Shown: positions 10,601 to 23,026 of the stretch, piece after piece
How the letters are laid out: each line of letters begins with the position of its first letter
How positions within the stretch are numbered: the first letter of the stretch is position 1
Assembly (NCBI GenBank): GCA_011503125.2
Contig: WWBZ02000007.1
Coordinates: 682,001-746,000 of the forward strand
DNA from: Botryosphaeria dothidea
Taxonomy: Eukaryota > Ascomycota > Dothideomycetes > Botryosphaeriales > Botryosphaeriaceae
Reading direction: 5' to 3'
DNA length: 64,000 bases
Program-made: the position numbers and the translations under genes
The notes under the pieces: generated by a model
The model's database searches: none
What the model was told of the DNA's origin: nothing
Seen by the model: only the letters and a program-made list of their open reading frames with translations

Positions 10601-11590
10601 ATGTTGGCGAAACGCAAGTACAGCGATTACGCTCTGTCGTCCGTCATGGATGGTATGTTCTTACAACCCTTGCAAGGCCACTTGATCCTCACTCTCACTC
10701 GTCCAACCCTCACCACCGTCTGGACTCGACTGACGAATTAACGCCTTCAGACATGGACCCGTCCGATTCAGACACGGACCCGTCCGACTCAGACATGGAG
10801 CATTCCGACACGGACATGGACGATTTAGAACTTCGCAACCACAGGTACTTCTCGTTCGCCGATATGCATGGAAAGAACGTCAAGAATGACTGCACCTTCA
10901 TCAACAATCTAAACGCGCCCTATGTGCACGTCAAACTCGAGGCTACGAATGATGGTGAGGTCCCTGCGCGCCGCTGCCTCGAGCTCCCGCGCAAGAGCGC
11001 TCACCCGAAGAAGAGTCGCGTCCGCCACCGGAGCACCAACCTCACCAGGACCGCCAGCGCCACGGGCAATGGCCTCACCACCCACCGCGTCACGAACAAG
11101 CGCGTCCGGTTCGACGCCGACATGGGCCGCCGCAGCACAAACACCCGCACCAGGAGCGTCACCGTCATGAGCGACGGCAGCACGAGGACCAACAACACAA
11201 AGACCCCCACCAGGAGCAAGTCCGACCCCCGCAAGATCGAAGAAGCCCTCGGCCGCAACATTGTGGAGTAAGCACCACGCTTTCCGTGCTTCGCCCGGAA
11301 TTCTGCTTACACGTGCTAGGGACAACAACAATGCTGCACGCATTGCGAATTCCTACATCTCCCGCGAGGCTCTCGAGAGTGCCGAGGACAAGGAGTTGGC
11401 TCCGCTGAGGTCCGTTCGCGACTACCATCGCATCCGTGGCTTTCCCAAGACCGTACAGGCAGTCGATGGGCTCTCCGAGGCCCAGATCCTCAGGATTCTC
11501 CATGAACTGGGTCAACGCAGGGATGGTGACGATTACTACTACCTGTGGGAACGGGTCAAGGACGCTATTGGCATGGACGCAATCCTTTGA
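10601..11590 (+). CDS. Hypothetical protein with acidic repeat, basic middle and compact C-terminal module, 279 aa
   Basis: I do not recognise the family. Proposed exons are 10601-10652, 10751-11267 and 11320-11590, with phases that fit. Residues 1-17 read MLAKRKYSDYALSSVMD. Exon 2 opens with an acidic tandem of PSDSD/HSDTD-type units, followed by RYFSFADMHGKNVKNDC. Then comes a long Arg/Ser/Thr-rich basic stretch with KSRVRHRST and KRVRFDADMGRRSTNTRTR, likely disordered and perhaps nucleic-acid binding. The C-terminal 90 residues are more ordered (NNNAARIANSYISREAL, then LRSVRDYHRIRGFPKTVQAVDGL, ILRILHELG) and end YYYLWERVKDAIGMDAIL. Exon 1 is the least certain part: an upstream in-frame ATG at 10478 exists. 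The ordered C-terminal part is the one that is duplicated upstream. Confidence 0.65.
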
Positions 11591-11945
11591 GAGTACCCGG
11601 TCTCCATTTACCGGGTCCAGCATACCCAGACAGCACCCTAGACAGGCTTCACGAAGCATGATAGCATCCCCGAAGAGATAATCTTAACTTTTATTTCTTC
11701 TGAACCCCCAAGTCCGTGCGCCATGTCTGAACAAGTAGATACAACCCCAAGTGAAACCCGCCAGCTATGAACAACCTCCCTTCGTTCCCACCAATGAAAA
11801 TTCGTTTCCATTTCCCCCGCTCCAACGTCGTTTTTTATCCACGCACCAATCATCATCCCTCATTCTCCATATGCTCATCAAAGCAAGCCCCAACCAAATA
11901 CATCCAACTACCCTCCCTTCCCGCACCCGCAGAAGACTCGCCCAA
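11591..11945. other. Convergent 3' intergenic region
   Basis: About 350 bp between the stop of the 279-aa gene and the stop of the BEACH gene. No gene seen. Confidence 0.6.
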
Positions 11946-14900
11946 CTACGACGCAGTACCAGCAAGTTGGAAGTCCCAAGACCAACGTTTGCTCTTCTCC
12001 TTCTTCATTCTCTTCTTCAGATCCTTCTCCTTCCTCTCCCGCACCTTCGCAGCATCATCTTCGTGTTTCCACTGCGTCCATTTACGCTCCACCATGTCGC
12101 TGAACGCAATCCCACTCAAACTGTATTTGTTCTGTTAACACGTCACTGCGTCCCTAGAAATAAATTCGAAGCAAAGGGAGTACTTACAACTCTACCGTCA
12201 TCATCACCCGTATACACCGTCTGCGCCATGGGCAAGATGCAATTAATAGCAGCAGGGTAGTTCCCGCCGTCCTCGCGGTTCGGATCGACGTGATTGAGGC
12301 GCTTGATGAGCTCGAGAATCCACTCGCCGGTGCCGGGCTCGAGCGTCTTGTGCCAGACGTTGACGACGCCGCGGCGGTGGCCGGTCAGGATGAGGTCCTT
12401 CTCGAGCCACTCGTTGCCGACGCCTTCGTAGAAGGCGCACGAGTAGACCGTGTCGTCTGGGTCGATGGTGTCGCACACGTCCTGGTCGAGCAGCAGACGG
12501 CCGTTCAGCGTGTACAGCATCAGCCGTGAGCCCGTGCAGAGCATGATATGCCCGTTGACGTTGTTGATGCGCGCGCAGCTGATCTGCGCTCCGCGCTTCC
12601 CGATCTTGCGGACGAACTCGGAGCGGTTGAGGTCCCAGAGGAAGACTTCGCCGCTGGACTCCGCCGATAGGAATGTGCTGAAGGCGCGGGAAGTTGCCAG
12701 AACAGTGACGGGATTGCGATGTCCGAAAAAGGAGACCTTCGGGACAAGGTCGACGGCCTTGGAGTGCAGAACGACATTCCATACTGCCACGGTGCAGTCG
12801 GTGCCCGCGGTGATGAGCGTTTTACCGTCGACGAACGTAGCACATGAGATCTGGCCCTGGTGCAGGTGCTCCCACAGACCAATGAGCTTCTTGTTGTCGG
12901 TTGAGTAGAAGCGTACGCTACCATCGGTGAACCCCCACTCCATGTAACGATCGTAGCTGGGAGGGATGTTGATCCTGAATGCTGCAGAGCAGAGGATCCG
13001 CTCTTGCTTCGGGTGATACGTCAAGCTTGCCACCGACTCATGCGCATCGAGAAGTGTGAAAGGAAGGCGCGTCAGAGATTCCGCCGCGCTATCCAGCCGC
13101 TTGGGCCTCTGAGGGTCACCGCGGGGAGGATGCGGCTTCTGGAAGACCTGATGAGGAGTTTGGCCAAAATTGTGGATGATGCCGATAGTTGCCAGGCGCT
13201 CTACAGGATCGTCGATGTTGTCCAGATCCTTGGCGCCATGGTAGGAGAGGTAGTGGAACACATTGGTGGCTTCCACTGCAGCTTCACCTTGCTGCTTGTA
13301 CCCGAACACTAGGTCAATCCATTTCTGGAGATTCTTGGTGACATAAGGGCTCTCCAGGGCTTCTCTGTGTTTAGAAATAAAGATTTCTGGATCACCCTTA
13401 GCCCATGGCGGAAGCACGACATCGTTGATCTTCTCGCCCGTCACTTGCTTCGCACCGAAGTTGTAACCATTCATGTTCTTGAGGAACTCGGGTAGATAGA
13501 AGAATTCCGGAATAAGTTCACGAACATCTGTCATGTTGTCCCGAGAGGCGGACTTCCAAGCCTTCTCAATGGAATCAAACAAACGATCTGCATGGTCGAA
13601 GCTGCCACCTTGAAGAAGGAGGTACGACTGTACAAATGGCTGCAGGCGGATAAGGTAGGAAGTGACAATCATAGCCGAGGAGTAATGGGTACCATAGTGG
13701 AAAACAGGGTTGGTTCCATCGCTCATCTCGGCAAATGTCTGGTAGCGTTCCTTGAATTCGGCCTCTCTCTGTATTGTCTGAGCACCCATTGGCTTGGACA
13801 GGTCTCTGAAGGTTTTCGGGTCATTGAGATCCAGCTCCTCGCTGGTATAATCAGCAAGAACCCATGGAAAGACGGGGTACTGCGTCAAATCATTGAAAGT
13901 CCTTCCCGCCATGGTATTGACGAGCATCAGGTAATGAAAATTCGAAATTTCGCCCTTCAACCATTTCTTCGTTGCGGGGTTCTGCGCCATGGGGTTGAAA
14001 GCGTTAACCCACTTCGAGGCCATCGACGGCGGGGCCTCTTCCGGGGTGCGTAGGGACTCCAACCGCCAAGCGTCCTCCGATTGCAGCGCAGAAGGACTTG
14101 TGACTTGAGGCGCCCTAGACAAAAGCTTGGAGTGAAGCTCGTCACGTAGCTTGGGCCTGATTGCTGTGAGAAGGTAACTCCGTCCGTCCGTGAAGAAGAT
14201 CTCAATGGCAACATCGCGGAACAAGAAGCGCCTCTTGGAAATACTGATCACTTCTGGCCACTTCCAATGACGCGTGGTCTGCTCGCCATCGACCATTTGA
14301 GGTTTCCTCTCTGTAGCTTTCTTCCCAGAGATCATTTGAACGTAGGTATCCCGCTCTTCAGGAGGTGCCTGCCACACGCGGATGATCTCACCATCCGACC
14401 TTTGGAAGAAGTTGTCCAAGAGGTACAAAGAGTCTTTCCCCAGAATGAGCAAGCCCTCACAGGCCTCTAAACCAACAATTCGGGATACGTTGAAGACATG
14501 CTGGACCTGGTCGCCTGACTGGAGTGACCGCATGACTTTGCGATTCTTATCCTCGAACCCATCTTCTCCCTCATTCGGATCGGCGACGAATTCAAAGTCA
14601 TCCTCTACATTTGAGTTGACAGAGGACTGACTGACGGACCGGTCTCTTCCATTTTGGCCATTACCCCCTGGGTGAGCACTGTTGGGGGTGGCGCTTGCAG
14701 CGTCTGGAGTTGCTATCTGAGGTATGTTCGTCATGAGACTGAGCTTCGTCTTGGGTACACCCTCAGAATCTCTCCGCTTGGGCTGATAGTCATCCTTGCG
14801 GGCGATGGTTTTGTCGGGTAGGATCCGCAGTCTCATTCTGTTCCTTCCCTCGGTCTCGTCGAGCTGCCATTTCGTGACCTCTTCAGATTCGAACAATGCG

Positions 14901-17900
14901 CAGGGCTCACGCAGTGATCGATCCAGATTCTCCAAAGCAGATGCCAAGAAGGTCAAGTTGTCTTGTTGATCCTGTTGTGCCCGTTGATGCTTCAAACGCT
15001 CTGCAGCGAAGATGTTGGCTCGCCAATGCGTTGTTGACACTTCATGACGGTGCCAACTGTTATCGGCAGCTGCCTCCTCAGACTGCCATTGCTTCAAGCG
15101 CTCCCGTCTCTTGCTTACTCTATTCTTCGCACTTTCTTCCGTCTTGCGATTCTCATCAGTGACGAATTCCTCCCAGGACTTGGACATTGCACCAAAGAAC
15201 AAGTTGTCCAGGTCGCTGCGACGATCATCGACCCAAGCCAAAAATGCTTCATTGTCGAGTTCAGTAAGCTTCATGAACTCACTGAAGAGTTTCCGGTCAT
15301 TGCTAGACGTCGTCTGGCTCAGCATCTGAGAGGTTTCTGCAGGTTTTTGAACGAGCATAAGCCTCCAGAAATCCGCGGCAGCAGCTCTCACACGGGTATC
15401 TCCTGATACCAATTTCGTGTATAGAAGATAGCATAGCAACCTGAGATAGTTGCCCTCCAAATTCTCTGGGTGCAAGATGATGGTCTGCCAATAAGCCATT
15501 TTGTGAAGGAAAGCCACGGCTTCAGTTTCACTTTCCGGCTCATCCAGCTCAGACAATCGAAGCAACGCAACACGGAAGAAGACGGTACGGACTGTGGAAA
15601 TGGCTTGGGTGCAGAGACGCACTCCTTTCAGCTGAGCAACATCCGGGCGATGCAGATAGTCCAAAACGGTCCCGATGAAATCGAGAAGCGCTTCGGCTCC
15701 GTTCATGAACCAACCTTCGAAGACGGCCTCAGCCATGTGGAGCGTGTATCGGGCGAGGTTAGTTAAGACCCTTGGTTCGGAGAGGAGATCCTGGCGTAGT
15801 TGCAGCTCATTGGCGATGCTCTGCATGGTATGTAAAAGCACATAGGACTCGAAATAGGCTTGGTGCTCCTGAAAGCCTGGTGGGACTTTGAGGAAGAGCC
15901 CAAATCCGGTGAAGTCCTTCTTGTGCAGCAACTGATCTAGGAACACACCAACGACGAGCTCTAGTAATGCTTGAACTACTGCGTTGCCAACCTTCAGGTC
16001 CACAGGGCCCGATTTCTTCGGCGATAAGACGGTGTGAAGCCGTGCTGAAGCAGCAGGATACTTGGCCTTGTCGGAACTTATCAATATGAAGGAGTTACCT
16101 CTCCTCAGTGGTGTAGCCTTGGCAGCAGACGGACTGCGCGGTGCTTCGATTGGGGTGGTACGAACAATCGAAGGCTGTGAGTCTCCGACACCTACATGAG
16201 GATTGATGAGGACGTCTTGACCTTCGAACGTCAAAGCAGATCCTCGAGAATGAAGTTCAGTCTCCGCAGAGACGCTGTCAGAGGTGACTATGACCGGATA
16301 GAGCACGAATAGCAGGTCTTGAACGTAGTTCGAGGCGATCGCAAATTCTCGGAAATGAGACGATTTCATATGGACATCAGCAAGGAACTGAATGATCGTG
16401 TGCAGTATTGTCGCATAGTCCACAAGCGTCTGTCTCGAGGAGGGCGGCTGCTGCGGTTCTGCTGCTTTATGTTAGACCGGCTTCACTACACGAAAGGAAG
16501 GATGTATACCTCTTGATGCGAGCTCACTTTCCAATGACATGGATCGCTTCCTTCCAGTTGGCTTGGGAGGCGGAGTGGCGGACGTGTTGGCACTAGTCCC
16601 ATTCTCCCCTTGACTCGTAGCTGGCCTGTCGAGTGCTTCCTGTTGTTTCACGACTACCCGAAGGCCAGTCTCCAACATTGCTGTCATGGCTGGGAATATG
16701 TCTGGATAGGCAATTGTGATCTGGCCATTTGAAGAGAAAGCGTCCATCAGGTTATAAAGATCGAAGTCTCGCTCGAAATTGATCTTGCCGACGTCGGCGC
16801 CGAAGAGAATGGCAAAGCAGATGGTCCAAACAGGTGGTGTGTTCCACCAGGCTTTCAACCTGTGCTTCAGGTTGGTAAACCCGCCATCCCTGGTGAACTT
16901 TTTGACGAAGTGTGGACCCTGTATGACCAAAAGACGAGCCAAAATTTGCATCGTTGGGACGATCACTCGAGCATCATTCTCGGCGAGAAGATAAACCAGC
17001 CACTGGCCTAAATCAGCCATCTCATCCGATAGATCGAAGCAACGCCCTACCTTGTTGGTGACAGTCTTCGCAAATCTTCGAATTTCTGTCGCGCTTGCAT
17101 CATCGCACAAGAAAGCTGCGTATGCCTCCAAGACTCTAACGCCCAATTCCTTCTTAGACAGCTTCTCTGATTCGATTTGGATGCTTGGCGTCATGGGTCT
17201 AGTGGAAGGAGTTGAATGAGGCAATAAAGGTTGCGTCGGTGCTCTCTTCAATTGTTTGGCACTACTGCTGGAGCGAAGCCGGCCATTCACCTGCGTCCTG
17301 CTCTCCTGCAGCGCAAAGGTGATGAAAAGTGCAAGTGATCTAAGTATATCCGATGATACGCTGCATTTAAGAAGAGCTTTGAATGCATTTAGAAAATGGG
17401 GGAAAACTTCCTGGGTGAAGGACTCTCCTTTGAGTGCGTCGAGGAGTCTTTTTATGATGCCTAATAATTCATTAGTTGCATTCTTGAGGCAGCCTGTGTG
17501 GCATGAGCACTTACGCATTCGAGTGAGACGTTTAGCATTGAACACATGATACTTGCTGTCTTTAGCAAAACACTCAAACTGACGGTAATACAGCTTCTGG
17601 GTGTCGGCCGGGCATTTCCGCCAGATGTCAAAGTCGATCAATAGAGCGCGGTAGGCAAGGGGGTTGATGATCTTGGACTCCTGAGGCTTGTTTTCTTCAA
17701 ATCCAACAAATCGAAGGATGAGTTGTAGTAGCTCGTGAGACAAGGTCTCATGGTCCGGATCGTCAAGCTGCCCGGTTGTTGATGAGCCAGATACGGAACC
17801 TAAACCAAGCTTGTCACGGAGTTGAGCAGCCAGAACAGCAAATCCGTGTTCTCTTTCCATGGCCTCGCTGTTTCTCCAGTTCTCATGCACCGATTCGAAC

Positions 17901-20152
17901 ATGATCTGAACAGCTGTCATCAGAGCATTCCTTGTTTTTGCCAATTGAACCAATTTCAATCCAATAGCTGCGGTTCCTCCAACCCTCCAGCTTGCGTCAT
18001 CCAGTGCCTGGGGCACAACAACGACCGGTTCGCCAGCAAGAACAGCAACACCATTAACCTGGCAAAGAGCGTCATTGATGGATGGCACTGCGGCATTGAT
18101 GGCGATGCGATGACCCGACAAACGTGTGTAATAACGAAGATTCTTTGCGGCGGCCTTTGACAATGACTTGACCAGTTGAGACTCATCAATGTGGTTACGA
18201 TCATCATCGTCCATAACGGCGGTTGGGAAGATGCTCAGAAGGATACGACTCTCGGGCAGTATTGCACCAGCTTTGTGACGCATGGCAGAGAGAATCTCCG
18301 AACGCTCTTCTTTTGCGGGGTGGAGCAGCTCATTGTAGAGATTCAAGTCCGCGGACGCATGGTAAGTTAAAAAGGAACCTAGGCAATCCTGAAAATTTCC
18401 GTTGTATCTTGGTCCAAGTTTGTGATACACCGCGACCAACTCATCGGACAATGCTTCTGAGAACAGGTGGAATGAGGCAAGTGAAAGTTTCGTAGCAACA
18501 ACATTCCTTCCGAGACGCGGAGAAATGCTGTGAGGTGTGCCAAGAAAAGCTTCGATCGGAGAGTATGCCCGTTGGTTCGTAGCAAACGCTGTGAAACTCT
18601 CAGTGCTGCTGCTGAAGCTCGGTGAATTCGAAGGAAAGTTGCATTTCACTTGCTCGGCGAATTCTCCGTTGATGAACAAGTTGGCACGACTTAAACCAGC
18701 AACCTTGGGTCTACGGTGAACGATGGCGATGTGATACCAGACACCTTCTTTGAAGACTGCTGATTTGAAGCGAACACTTGGCCTGGAGGAGGTCGTGGAT
18801 GTCTGGAGAATGAGGTAATGAGACCCCTTCTCCAGATACACTAACACAAAACAGGTCTGCGTGGCGTCATAAGCCCCGAATATTGTGGTATGGAAGTTGT
18901 CGTCATACTTGTCCACGCGAAGCCAGGCACTGATTGTGTATCCGCCGTTTGTCGAAGTGGGAGGAAATGTTCGACCGAGGTCTCGAAGCTCAATAGACGT
19001 ATAGCCATGGAGGGACATGTCCAGCTGGATGAAAGGAGGCTGCCTCGATGATTTGATGGCTGACAAGAGAAAGCTAGCAGCCTTCTCAGACTGGGCTGCA
19101 AGACGGTACAGGTACCTTGAATCTTCCAACTCATTGATGCCATAAGATATCAGATCTTCAGTGAGTTTGTGCAGTAGCAAGTGCTCTGAGGACGTCTCGT
19201 TCGCCTCAAACATCAATGGCAAGAGTGTCCTCAAAATGCCAGTTCCATGTGCTGCAAGCTTGTTATGTGCGGACATGGCAATGATCCTCTCCAGAACCAA
19301 CAGAACTGAGGTCGACAACATTGGTGACCTTGAGCCAGCGGTCCCGTCTTGGAAGAGCATCAACCATGCATTGATGATTACTGGGAGAATCTCTGGATTT
19401 TGAAGAACTTCATTCCCACTGAAGAAGCCACCCAAATGCTTCCGAAGGATGCCAATTTTAGGATCCTGAAGCTTCTCAGCCACTCCTTGAGCATCTGCAG
19501 GTAGGGCCAGTTTCGTCTCATCGGTCACAGGCTTCTGGTCTCCGTTCGCGGTGTCCGGCGAGAGACTTCGTATGTAACGGAAAATCCGCGTCATGTTCTC
19601 CTCAGCCAGAGCAAACGCCACCAGGCAGCCGAAAAGTTGCTCCTGCCCCGCATCGTCAAAAGTGTCTTTATCCTGAAAGCCACCGCCAAGCCCGGTGCTT
19701 ATGAGTGCCTGTTCAATCGCTCTCCAACCGTCTCCCTCCACCTTCTTCAGGAAGAACCTGCGGTTACCTGGGTGGTCGTTCAGAGCCTCCGAAAGCACGG
19801 TCAGGACAGCCTTGAGGAGCTCAAAGAATTCAGTCTGCTCATCTTTTGAGAGTTGTGAGGGGTTGTAGAAGCCCGAGACGGAACGAAGTGTATCAATCAG
19901 GGCCGTGAAGCCCTTGGCCTGGCGAAAGGCATCCTTGAGCTGGCGGAAATCGGGCGAGTCTATGAGCAGCTGGCGTATCCGGCGAAGGTAATCGCATTGT
20001 GCTTGTATGGTATCGGCGGTGGAGGAAGTAGAGCTCTGCGGAAGAGCAGCGATAAGGTTATCAACGAGGGTGTACAGCTCCTTGAGCGTCGGGCTGTTCG
20101 CGCGAGAGGTCACGGAGGTCGCCCTAGAGGTGCGGCGGGCAGGTTCGTCCAT
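11946..20152 (-). CDS. BEACH/WD40 protein (Bph1/LYST/neurobeachin family), about 2682 aa
   Basis: Large cytosolic scaffold of the beige family, which acts in vesicle and lysosome/vacuole traffic. Exons on minus: 20152-17515, 17460-16510, 16461-12188 and 12131-11946. Order: Ser/Thr-rich N-terminus and armadillo-like helices, a concanavalin-A-like domain in the first third (DMSLHGYTSIELRDLG...GGYTISAWLRV), long helical linker, PH-like domain (about 1850-1985, VQHVFNVSRIVGLEACEG), BEACH domain (about 2010-2300, WLKGEISNFHYLMLVNTMAGR, YPVFPWVL, FHYGTHYSS, NGYNFG), then WD40 repeats to about 2620. The 54-nt intron 17461-17514 is a multiple of three and is inferred from a GTAAGT donor, CTAAT branch and TAG acceptor. 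The last exon uses acceptor TTAACAG and gives a 62-residue Lys-rich tail with strong G/C third-position bias; an acceptor 11 nt later would give FEWDCVQRHGGA and a stop at 12082. Confidence 0.93.
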
Positions 20153-21179
20153 GATGATAGCGCCTCCGGCTCAGCGCGGTCTAGGGTCGGAGAGAAAGGC
20201 GGGAGTGGTATTCGGCGGGCATCTCACCCCGGCAGAGTGATCGCCGGCGGATGTCTCGAGTCGGCGAAAATGTCGCAGGACGGGATCGTCATCTGAGGGT
20301 GCGGCCGGGCATGGAGGTCTTCGCAGCAGGCGTCGAGCGCGGTGCTTGGGGGCGTGGAGCAACGGTGCCTGTCGCGGGTGATACGGCGCCGGGGTGGACG
20401 AGGGCGGGGCGTAGCGGCGTTGGAGGAGCGGGCGGCCTGAGCAGCGTGGGCTTGAGCTGTGGCAGAACACCCTCAGAACTGGCCGTCAGCCCGCCGGTGC
20501 AGTGATGGAGGTCAGGTGTGGGCTGCACGCGGGTGCCCGGAAAACGAACGTAGCTAAGGTAGGTACGGGAGCTCGCGTGTCGTTCCCCAGCTCGCGTTGT
20601 CCACACGCAGCTGCACCACGACTACCTGAGACAGCTCGCCAGAGCGATGCGCGCGCAGAGTACTGAGCCACAGGCTAGCAAGCCATGACGCTGCACCTCC
20701 GCCTCAGGGACTCTCGGCGCGTAGCAGCCCTAGGCCCGGTGCTGCCGCCTGCCATGGCAACAGCACGCCGGCGCGGTGCTCGCAACTGCCGTCTAAGTGC
20801 CAAATGCACCGCTGCACGCTGCACGCGACTGCTAGCGGACTGGAACTTACACTTCCCAAAAAGGCCGCAGTTCGCATAGCTTTCGCCGCCGCTCCAACAA
20901 GCAGCGTACCTGGATTGCAGCCTTGACTCCGGAGCCGTCACGCGTGACTAGTCGGTTGTGCGCTAAGCCCGACTCGTGCTAGACCCTGTACCAGCCTCCG
21001 TCCCCAGCTCCTCTTCGTCATCCGCCGCTCGCCCATTGATAAGAGCTCCAGCTCCAGCTCCCTCGGCTTCCACCTCCCATCCACCCTCATCCTCCCTATC
21101 CTCCCTCTCCCATCGCTTTATCTACCTGTGTACTTTCGCTCTCTTTTTCTTTGACAGAATCCGGGCGACCTCTGCAACC
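20153..21179. other. Divergent promoter region of the BEACH and protease B genes
   Basis: About 1 kb, GC-rich on the BEACH side. From 21000 to 21140 it is strongly C/T-rich, typical of the leader of a highly expressed fungal gene. The protease frame is open upstream to 20976, but the signal peptide begins at 21180. No further gene seen. Confidence 0.6.
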
Positions 21180-23026
21180 ATGAAGGCTGCCGCCTGCTTA
21201 TCGCTGCTGCCCGTGCTGGCGTCAGCTTCCCCGGTCTTCAACACCGGCTCCATCCACAACGACGCTGCACCCGTCATCTCCTCGGTCAACGCCGTGGAGG
21301 TTCCTAACTCCTACATCATCAAGCTCAAGAGCCACGTCAAGCACGAGGATGCGAGCGCTCACCACTCTTGGGTCCAGGAGATCCACACCTCGAATCAGAA
21401 CGAGAGGACCGAGCTGCGCAAGCGCTCGCAGTTCCCTATCGTCGACGAGGTCTTCGAAGGTCTGAAGCACACCTACAACGTCGCCGGCGGCTTCTTGGGC
21501 TACTCCGGCCACTTCGATGAGGATGTCATCGAGCAGATCCGTAGACACCCTGATGTAAGTCCTCTGTAACACGCGACCGTCCGACACCGGACGAGAACCG
21601 AACTAGCCCATCATACCATCACCACCTACTCCACTGCTATTTTCAGCTCGTCGAGCGGCAGTTGCATCATTAAAACACCCCTTACATCTCCACGTGACTC
21701 GCTTTGTTATGTCTCATCACGCCATACTGACGAGCTCGGTTTCCAGGTCGAATATGTCGAGAGGGACTCCGAGGTCCACACCATGAAGGATGACTACGAG
21801 GTTGAGAAGAACGCCCCCTGGGGTCTTGCCCGTATCTCCCACCGCGAGAGCCTGAGCTTCGGTACTTTCAGCAAATACTTGTATACTGCCGAGGGTGGCG
21901 AGGGTGTTGATGTCTATGTCATCGACACAGGCACCAACACTGAGCACGTCGACTTCGAGGGTCGCGCTCACTGGGGCAAGACTATCCCTCAGGGTGACGT
22001 TGATGAGGATGGCAACGGCCACGGTACCCACTGCTCTGGCACTGTTGCCGGCAAGAAATACGGTGTTGCCAAGAAGGCCAACGTCTACGCTGTCAAGGTC
22101 CTCCGCTCCAACGGCTCCGGCACTATGTCGGATGTCGTCAAGGGCGTCGAGTACGCTGCTGAGCAGCACTCCGCCCAGGTAGCCGCTGCTAAGGCTGGCA
22201 AGGGCAAGAAGGGTTTCAAGGGTTCCGCTGCCAACATGAGTTTGGGTGGTGGCAAGTCCACCACTCTTGATCTTGCTGTTAACGCTGCCGTCGATGCTGG
22301 TATCCACTTTGCCGTCGCTGCCGGTAACGACAACGCCGACTCCTGCAGGTACTCTCCTGCTGGTGCCGAGAAGGCCGTCACCGTCGGTGCCTCTACTCTC
22401 GCTGATGAGCGTGCCTACTTCTCCAACTACGGCAAGTGCAACGATATCTTCGCCCCTGGTCTCAACATTCTCTCCACCTGGATCGGCAGCAAGTACGCTA
22501 CCAACAAGATCTCGGGTACCTCCATGGCCTCTCCCCACATTGCCGGTCTCTTGGCCTACTTCCTCTCTCTCCAGCCCGCCTCTGACTCGGCCTACTCTGT
22601 TGCGGACATCACTCCAGCCAAGCTCAAGAAGCAGCTTATCTCGGTCGCTACTGAGGGTGCTCTGACTGATGTCCCCAGCGACACCACCAATGTAAGTTAT
22701 ATACTCTTTCCCTCGTCTGACCGGGATGCTAACGGCACGTGTAGGTCCTCGCCTGGAACGGTGGTGGCAAGTCCAACTACAGCGAGATCGTTGCCGACGG
22801 TGGCTACAAGGTTGCCAGCAAGTCTATTGACATCTCTCTTCCCTCGATGGAGGATGTTGAGGAGGAGGTCGAGACTGTTGGCCGCAAGATCTCCACCGGC
22901 TCTGAGAAGCTTGAGTCGAAGATTGAGAAGCTCGCCGAGAAGTTCGAGGACTTCGTCGCTGACGAGCTGGAGGAGTTCTTCGAAGAGTTCAAGCACCACC
23001 GTGCTGCCCAGCGCGCCTCTATGTAA
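21180..23026 (+). CDS. Vacuolar subtilisin-like serine protease B precursor (cerevisin / Pep2 type)
   Basis: Broad-specificity endopeptidase of the vacuole, made as an inhibited zymogen. Exons 21180-21554, 21747-22691 and 22745-23026 give 533 residues; the first intron is long (192 nt). A signal peptide of about 16 residues (MKAAACLSLLPVLASA) leads into an inhibitor I9 prodomain (about 42-120, NSYIIKLKSHV...HPDVEYVERD). The S8 domain has Asp185 in VYVIDTG, His217 in GHGTHCSGT, oxyanion Asn319 in AAGNDNADSC and Ser384 in SGTSMASPH. After NYSEIVADGGY the C-terminus is an acidic coiled-coil-like tail rich in Glu and Lys, as in the fungal vacuolar proteases rather than the secreted alkaline ones. 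Codon use is strongly C-ending, which fits high expression. Confidence 0.97.

Noticed and set aside
12082..12120. 13-codon last exon of the BEACH gene as the primary model
   Set aside because: Possible, but the alternative frame is open for 62 codons with strong third-position bias; kept as an alternative.
21717..22538. 273-codon minus-strand frame over protease B
   Set aside because: Shadow of the strongly biased protease codons.
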